Positions 58,777 to 64,000 of a DNA stretch of 64,000 nucleotides are shown here, piece after piece; positions within the stretch are counted from its first letter, which is position 1, and every line of letters starts with the position of its first letter. The stretch is from contig NZ_CP119566.1 in the NCBI RefSeq assembly GCF_029277445.1, positions 1,676,001-1,740,000 on the forward strand. Reading direction: 5' to 3'. Position numbers and translations under genes: made by a program. A model generated the notes under the pieces. It was not told the origin of the DNA and searched no databases. It saw only the letters and a list, made by a program, of their open reading frames with translations. This DNA comes from Pararhizobium qamdonense (GTDB lineage: Bacteria > Pseudomonadota > Alphaproteobacteria > Rhizobiales > Rhizobiaceae).

Positions 58777-60312
58777 ATGGACAACATCATTCTTGAAATG
58801 CGGGGCATCACCAAGACGTTTCCGGGCGTAAAGGCCTTGGACAACGTCAACCTCAAGGTTCGCGAAGGTGAAATTCACGCATTGGTCGGCGAAAACGGCG
58901 CCGGAAAATCGACGCTGATGAAGGTGCTGAGCGGTGTCTATCCCGCCGGAACCTATGACGGCGAAATTCACTACGACAATGAAGTTCGCAACTTCTCAAC
59001 GATCTCCGACAGCGAGCATCTGGGCATCATCATCATCCACCAGGAACTGGCGCTCGTGCCGCTTCTGTCGATCGCCGAAAACATCTTCCTCGGCAACGAA
59101 CTCGCCACAAACGGCGTCATCGACTGGAAGCAGACCTTTTCGCGCACCCAGGAACTGCTCGACAAAGTGGGCCTGAGAGAACCGCCGACGGCACGCATCA
59201 CCGATATCGGCATCGGCAAGCAGCAACTGGTCGAAATCGCCAAGGCGCTGTCCAAGAAGGTCCGGTTGCTCATCCTCGACGAGCCGACCGCATCGCTCAA
59301 CGAAACCGATTCCGACGCGCTGTTGAAGCTCCTGATGGAGTTCCGCAAACAGGGCATGACCTCGATCATCATTTCGCACAAGTTGAACGAGATCAAGAAG
59401 GTCGCCGACAAGATCACCATCATCCGCGACGGCGGAACTGTCGAAACGCTCGACTGTCATAACGAGGATATCAGCGAAGACCGGATCATCAAGGGCATGG
59501 TCGGCCGCGATATGGAAGACCGCTACCCGGCGCGCGAGCCCAAGATCGGCGAAACGCTTCTGGAAGTGAAGAACTGGAACGTCTTCCACCAGCATCACCG
59601 CGACCGGCAGTTCCTGCACGATATCAATTTCACCGTGCGGGCCGGCGAAGTCGTCGGTATTGCCGGCCTGATGGGGGCAGGGCGCACCGAAACGGCGATG
59701 AGCATCTTCGGCAAGTCCTGGGGTCACAAGATCACCGGCGAAGTGCTGATGCACGGCAAGACCGTCGATGTCAGCACCATTCCGCGCGCCATCGATGCCG
59801 GTCTTGCCTATGTGACGGAAGACCGCAAGCATCTCGGCCTGGTGCTCAACAACAACATCATGCACAACACGACGCTGGCAAATCTCGATGCCGTGGCCAA
59901 TGGCGGTGTCATTGACGGCCACCGGGAAGCCAAGGTCGCCACCGACTACCGCACCAAGCTGCGCATCCGGTCGCACTCGATCTATCAGGAAGCCGTCAAT
60001 CTGTCGGGCGGCAACCAGCAGAAGGTCGTGCTGTCAAAATGGCTGTTCACCAACCCGGAGGTTCTCATTCTCGACGAACCGACGCGCGGCATCGACGTCG
60101 GTGCGAAATATGAAATCTACTCCATCATCAACCAGCTTGCGGCCGAAGGAAAAGGCATTCTGATGATCTCGTCGGAAATGCCGGAACTGCTCGGAACATG
60201 CGATCGTGTCTACGTCATGAACGAAGGACGCATCGTCGCCGAGCTTTCGAAAGCGGAAGCAAGTCAAGAATCCATCATGCGCGCCATCATGCGCTCCGGG
60301 GAGAAACACTAA
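58777..60312 (+). CDS. gguA: Sugar ABC transporter ATP-binding protein GguA
   Basis: 511 residues with two ATPase domains: Walker [10 protein letters not shown] near residue 40, first Walker [13 protein letters not shown], a second domain with [10 protein letters not shown], and [15 protein letters not shown] near the end. RbsA/MglA/XylG type, here of full double-domain length, unlike the xylG-like gene in this window. The ATG at 58777 has AGGAA upstream. Ends TAATG, overlapping gguB by one base. Confidence 0.95.
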   Translation: MDNIILEMRGITKTFPGVKALDNVNLKVREGEIHALVGENGAGKSTLMKVLSGVYPAGTYDGEIHYDNEVRNFSTISDSEHLGIIIIHQELALVPLLSIAENIFLGNELATNGVIDWKQTFSRTQELLDKVGLREPPTARITDIGIGKQQLVEIAKALSKKVRLLILDEPTASLNETDSDALLKLLMEFRKQGMTSIIISHKLNEIKKVADKITIIRDGGTVETLDCHNEDISEDRIIKGMVGRDMEDRYPAREPKIGETLLEVKNWNVFHQHHRDRQFLHDINFTVRAGEVVGIAGLMGAGRTETAMSIFGKSWGHKITGEVLMHGKTVDVSTIPRAIDAGLAYVTEDRKHLGLVLNNNIMHNTTLANLDAVANGGVIDGHREAKVATDYRTKLRIRSHSIYQEAVNLSGGNQQKVVLSKWLFTNPEVLILDEPTRGIDVGAKYEIYSIINQLAAEGKGILMISSEMPELLGTCDRVYVMNEGRIVAELSKAEASQESIMRAIMRSGEKH

Positions 60313-61520
60313 TGGCCGCCGAAAAAAGCGTTCAGAAAACCACACCATCCCTTGGCGATTACTTCAGAAGCAATATCCGGGAATACGGCCTGCTCATCGC
60401 CCTCGTCGTCATCATGCTGTTTTTCCAGTTCATGACCGGCGGCGTTCTGTTCCGCCCCGTCAACATCACCAACCTGATCCTGCAGAACTCCTTCATCGTC
60501 ATCATGGCGCTGGGCATGCTGCTGATCATCGTGGCCGGTCATATCGACCTGTCGGTCGGGTCGATCGTGGCGTTTACCGGCGGCCTGTCGGCCATCATGC
60601 TGGTAAAGTGGGGCATTCATTACTCCATCGTCGTGCCGGTCTGCCTCATCCTCGGCGGTCTGGTGGGGGCGGCGCAGGGATACTGGGTCGCCTACCAGAA
60701 GATCCCGGCCTTCATCGTGACGCTGGCGGGCATGCTCGTCTTCCGCGGCCTGACCTATCTCATCCTGCAGAACCGGCCGATTGGCCCATTCCCGAAGGAT
60801 TTCCAGTCGCTGTCGACCGGCTTCGTCCCCGACTTCCTGTATTTCCTCAATCCGCTGCCGGGCACGATCACCAACTTCTTCGCGCTTGTCGTCGTCGTCG
60901 CCCTGATTGCGCTTGCCATCTATTACGGCGTGCGCGACCGCCGCAACAATGACAAGCACGGCACCGAGAACGAGCCTTTCGCGTTCTTTGCCGGTCAGAT
61001 GGCCATCATTGCCGGCGTGGCGATCTTCCTCGGCTTCCAGCTCTCGACCTACAAGGGCTTTCCGAACGTCCTGATCGTCATGGGGCTCCTGATCGCGCTC
61101 TACACGTTCATCACCACACGCTCGACGATCGGCCGCCGCATCTATGCGATGGGCGGCAACGAGAAGGCGGCAAAGCTCTCCGGTATCAACACCGAGCGGC
61201 TGACGTTCTATACCTTCGTCAACATGGGCGTTCTGGCGGCTCTTGCCGGCATGATCATAGCGGCCCGCCTGAATTCGGCAACGCCGAAGGCCGGCGTCGG
61301 CTTTGAGCTCGACGTGATCGCGGCCTGCTTCATCGGCGGCGCGTCTGCATCGGGCGGCGTTGGCAAGATCACCGGCGCTGTCATCGGCGCGCTGATCATG
61401 GGCGTGATGAACAACGGCATGTCGATCATGGGTCTCGGCATCGACTACCAGCAGCTGGTCAAGGGCCTCGTGCTTCTGGCTGCGGTCTTCTTCGACGTCT
61501 ACAACAAGAACAAGGGCTGA
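60312..61520 (+). CDS. gguB: Sugar ABC transporter permease GguB
   Basis: 402 residues, about ten helices; RbsC/XylH family with [19 protein letters not shown] and GRRIYAMGGNEKAAKLSG. Works with GguA and ChvE to import glucose, galactose and arabinose. Its start ATG at 60312 is formed with the gguA stop. Confidence 0.95.
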   Translation: MAAEKSVQKTTPSLGDYFRSNIREYGLLIALVVIMLFFQFMTGGVLFRPVNITNLILQNSFIVIMALGMLLIIVAGHIDLSVGSIVAFTGGLSAIMLVKWGIHYSIVVPVCLILGGLVGAAQGYWVAYQKIPAFIVTLAGMLVFRGLTYLILQNRPIGPFPKDFQSLSTGFVPDFLYFLNPLPGTITNFFALVVVVALIALAIYYGVRDRRNNDKHGTENEPFAFFAGQMAIIAGVAIFLGFQLSTYKGFPNVLIVMGLLIALYTFITTRSTIGRRIYAMGGNEKAAKLSGINTERLTFYTFVNMGVLAALAGMIIAARLNSATPKAGVGFELDVIAACFIGGASASGGVGKITGAVIGALIMGVMNNGMSIMGLGIDYQQLVKGLVLLAAVFFDVYNKNKG

Positions 61521-61572
61521 CCGGTTCCGGTCCGTCCCGCGCGCCGGGCCTTGTCCGGCGGCGAAAATGGGT

Positions 61573-61615
61573 GCCGGAGCGCGTCCCGCGCTGACATTTG
61601 GCGGGATGCTCCGGC
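61573..61615 (+). terminator. Long hairpin between gguB and gguC
   Basis: GCCGGAGC (61573-61580) pairs with GCTCCGGC (61608-61615), and inner TCCCGC pairs with GCGGGA. A stable structure in the 231-base gap. No T-run follows; likely attenuation or processing before gguC. Confidence 0.5.
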
Positions 61616-61751
61616 CCACGCATCATAAAGAGAACGGCGGCCCTGCCGCCACCCACGGGAGCATGCGCCATGCCTCCCAATGGGTTGTCATTGCCGGAAG
61701 CCAGCCGCTGGACACCGAAACGACAGCCCGGATCGAAAAAAGGATAGTGCT

Positions 61752-62744
61752 GTGCTGATTTCCCAGGTGAAGAACAATGACGGATCGATCACGGTCGCCG
61801 TCCGCGAAGAAGGCCAGGCCGCACGCGCGGTCAATAACGCCGCAAGCGTCTACGCACTGGCGATGGAAGCGGCCAATTCCGGTAAAAGCCTCAAGGCGGT
61901 CGTCGAGACCTATGGTTTTGGCGCTGATGTCGATTTGCAGGACGCCTATGCCAAGGGCAATTTCCTGCCGCCGATCACCCATCCCGATGACGCGCATCTG
62001 CACCTGACCGGCACCGGCCTGACGCATCTGGGCTCGGCCTCGACGCGTGATGCGATGCACGCTGCGGTGTCCAAGGTAGAAGAGGGCGCCACAGACACGA
62101 TGAAGATGTTCAAGATGGGCCTGGAAGGCGGCAAGCCGAAGCCCGGCGAAAAGGGCGTTCAGCCCGAATGGTTTTACAAGGGCAATGGCAGCCAGACGGT
62201 CGCCCCCGGCGGCGATCTCGTCTCGCCCTCCTTTGCGCAGGATGGCGGCGAAGAGCCGGAAATGGCCGGCATCTACGTGATCTCCGACACGGGCGCTCCC
62301 TTCCGCATCGGCTTTGCCGTCGCCAACGAATTCTCCGATCATGTGACCGAGCGCGTCAACTATCTCTATCTCGCCCATTCCAAGCTGCGGCCGGCAAGCT
62401 TTGGCCCGGAAATCCGGGTCGGCGAAGCGCCCAGCGATATCCGCGGAACCTCGCGCATCCTCCGCAATGGTGCCGTCCTTTGGGAAAAGCCGTTCCTGTC
62501 GGGCGAAGCCAACATGTCCCATACTTTCGCCAATCTGGAGTATCACCACTTCAAATACGGACTGTTCCGTGCGCCGGGCGATGTCCATGTCCATATGTTC
62601 GGCACGGCGACGCTGTCCTTCGGTGACGGCATCAAGACCGAGGCGGGCGATGTCTTTGAAATAGAGGCCGCCGAATTCGGCCTGCCGTTGCGCAACACGC
62701 TGGCGATTGCAGGCGAAGACGACGTGACGATCGGCCAGCTCTGA
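61752..62744 (+). CDS. gguC: GguC, AraD1-family (FAH-superfamily) protein
   Basis: 330 residues from GTG at 61752, with AAAAAGGAT upstream. The fumarylacetoacetate-hydrolase-like fold is suggested by PEWFYKGNGSQTVAPGGDL and GIYVISDTGAPFRIGFAVAN. The AraD1 family takes part in sugar-acid (L-arabinonate/galactarate-type) degradation. Followed by a semialdehyde dehydrogenase, GguC probably acts in oxidative breakdown of the sugars imported by ChvE-GguAB; the exact reaction is not established for GguC. Confidence 0.88.
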   Translation: MLISQVKNNDGSITVAVREEGQAARAVNNAASVYALAMEAANSGKSLKAVVETYGFGADVDLQDAYAKGNFLPPITHPDDAHLHLTGTGLTHLGSASTRDAMHAAVSKVEEGATDTMKMFKMGLEGGKPKPGEKGVQPEWFYKGNGSQTVAPGGDLVSPSFAQDGGEEPEMAGIYVISDTGAPFRIGFAVANEFSDHVTERVNYLYLAHSKLRPASFGPEIRVGEAPSDIRGTSRILRNGAVLWEKPFLSGEANMSHTFANLEYHHFKYGLFRAPGDVHVHMFGTATLSFGDGIKTEAGDVFEIEAAEFGLPLRNTLAIAGEDDVTIGQL

Positions 62745-62810
62745 TTTCTATGGATTTGACTGCGGGCGCCTGTTTGAGGGCGCCTGTGCAACCAAGGAGG
62801 CTTCAAGCCT

Positions 62811-64000
62811 ATGACACTCCATCACAACCTGATCGCCGGCGAATGGGTCGGCAGCAACGGTGTCGAGAACATCAACCCCTCCAACACCAATGAAGTGGTC
62901 GGACTTTACGCGACGGCGAGCGCCGACGATGCCAAGACCGCAATCGCGGCTGCCAAGGCTGCATTTCCGGCCTGGTCGCGCTCGGGCATTCTCGAACGTC
63001 ACGCTATCCTGAAGAAGACCGCCGACGAAATCCTCGCCCGCAAGGACGAACTGGGCAAGCTTCTGGCTCGCGAAGAAGGCAAGACCCTGCCGGAAGCGAT
63101 CGGCGAGACCATCCGTTCGGCGCAAATTTTCGATTTCTTTGCCGGAGAAGCCTTGCGATTGGCAGGCGAAGTGCTGCCGTCGGTGCGCCCCAATATCGGC
63201 GTCGAGATCACCCGCGAGCCGATCGGCGTCATCGGCATCATCACGCCGTGGAACTTTCCGATTGCCATTCCCGCCTGGAAGATCGCGCCGGCGCTGTGCT
63301 ACGGCAACACCATCGTCTTCAAGCCGGCCGAACTGGTGCCGGGCTGCTCCTGGGCCATCGTCGATATCCTGCATCGCGCCGGTCTTCCGAAGGGCGTGCT
63401 CAACCTCGTCATGGGCAAGGGTTCGGTCGTCGGTCAGGCAATGCTCGACAGTCCTGATCTGGCCGGTATCACGTTTACCGGCTCGACCGGGACCGGCAAG
63501 CGCGTCGCTGCCGCTTCGATCGAGCATAACCGCAAGTTCCAGCTGGAAATGGGCGGCAAGAACCCGATGGTCGTGCTTGACGATGCCGACCTCACCGTCG
63601 CCGTCGAAGCCGCTGCCAATTCCGGCTTCTTTTCGACCGGCCAGCGCTGCACCGCATCGTCGCGTCTGATCGTCACCGAAGGCATCCACGACACGTTCGT
63701 GGCGGCTCTGACCGAAAAGCTGAAGACGCTTGTGGTCGATGATGCGCTGAAGGCTGGCACCCATATCGGTCCTGTGGTCGATGAACGGCAGCTGGCAACC
63801 GATACCGACTATATCGCGATCGGCAAGCAGGAAGGCGCCAAGCTTGCCTTCGGCGGCGAGACGATCACCCGCGACAATCCGGGCTTCTACCTGCAGCCGA
63901 CGCTGTTTACCGAAGCCACCAACCAGATGCGTATCTCGCGCGAAGAGATTTTTGGCCCCGTTGCCTCGGTCATCCGGGTCAAGGATTACGACGAGGCGCT
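62811..64000 (+). CDS. NAD(P)-dependent aldehyde dehydrogenase, probably alpha-ketoglutaric semialdehyde dehydrogenase (runs off the right edge)
   Basis: The first 396 codons are present. The ATG at 62811 has AAGGAGG ten bases upstream. ALDH features: TPWNFPIAIPAWKIAPAL, cofactor loop FTGSTGTGK (residues 222-230), general base Glu246 (LEMGGKNP) and catalytic Cys280 (GQRCTASS). Two bases past codon 396 reach the window end. Lying 66 bases after gguC, it fits the last step of non-phosphorylative arabinose or galactose degradation to 2-oxoglutarate; succinate semialdehyde or glycolaldehyde are alternatives. Confidence 0.85.
   Translation, partial: MTLHHNLIAGEWVGSNGVENINPSNTNEVVGLYATASADDAKTAIAAAKAAFPAWSRSGILERHAILKKTADEILARKDELGKLLAREEGKTLPEAIGETIRSAQIFDFFAGEALRLAGEVLPSVRPNIGVEITREPIGVIGIITPWNFPIAIPAWKIAPALCYGNTIVFKPAELVPGCSWAIVDILHRAGLPKGVLNLVMGKGSVVGQAMLDSPDLAGITFTGSTGTGKRVAAASIEHNRKFQLEMGGKNPMVVLDDADLTVAVEAAANSGFFSTGQRCTASSRLIVTEGIHDTFVAALTEKLKTLVVDDALKAGTHIGPVVDERQLATDTDYIAIGKQEGAKLAFGGETITRDNPGFYLQPTLFTEATNQMRISREEIFGPVASVIRVKDYDEA

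Overview
This window is chromosomal DNA from an alphaproteobacterium of the Rhizobiaceae (Agrobacterium/Rhizobium/Neorhizobium group). The evidence is the gene set: gbpR-chvE-gguABC, the smoCEFGKS-mtlK polyol cluster, a PhyR-NepR-EcfG general stress locus, hmuPSTUV with a RirA-type operator, an iron-sulfur PhrB photolyase and a RIME-like palindromic repeat. Species cannot be fixed from the sequence. No phage, insertion sequence, CRISPR array or plasmid replication gene is visible; it is dense core or catabolic chromosome, and both edges cut a gene (an ABC ATPase on the left, an aldehyde dehydrogenase on the right).

1-10.1 kb: reductive pyrimidine (uracil/thymine) breakdown. PreT-PreA reduces the pyrimidine, HydA opens the ring, and an M20 amidohydrolase removes the carbamoyl group. 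A RutR-like regulator and an ABC transporter gene flank them. A heme/2Fe-2S/adenylyl cyclase fusion lies inside the cluster. A RutR-like 16-bp box lies before the amidohydrolase/rutR pair and a related box lies before preT.

10.2-20.3 kb: sorbitol/mannitol uptake and oxidation (SorC-type regulator, ABC transporter, SmoS, MtlK), followed by a HAD phosphatase and an FGGY pentulose kinase in one tightly overlapping operon.

20.3-26.1 kb: the general stress response hub. phyR and a degenerate HWE kinase are divergent from nepR-ecfG, with a second GAF-PAS-HWE kinase downstream. Four matches to the EcfG promoter (GGAAC-N16-CGTT; one has a single mismatch) were found. One precedes a candidate small RNA (about 20322-20449) with three hairpins, each carrying a C5 loop; this is the most interesting item in the window. 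Another drives a DUF883/membrane protein pair.

26.3-34.9 kb: a MerR/carboxymuconolactone-decarboxylase pair; heme import hmuPSTUV divergent from a secreted protein and tonB across a RirA-type box; a DUF2325 protein, an unknown 87-residue protein and an IsdG/HmuQ-type heme monooxygenase; then DUF423 and truncated hemoglobin genes.

35-46.7 kb: TetR plus SMR efflux; thuA-thuB with a LacI repressor and a clear LacI operator; a DUF4105 membrane protein; a dipeptidase followed by a five-gene peptide ABC transporter.

46.8-64 kb: tRNA-Arg(CCG); an SDR gene overlapping phrB; xylose ABC transporter xylFHG divergent from a ROK repressor across a perfect 21-bp palindrome; myo-inositol dehydrogenase; two small unknown genes, one with a J-domain-like HPD motif; and gbpR-chvE-gguABC followed by an aldehyde dehydrogenase. 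Three unrelated sugar-transport operons carry a stable hairpin directly after the binding-protein gene, which suggests that this gene is expressed above its partners.
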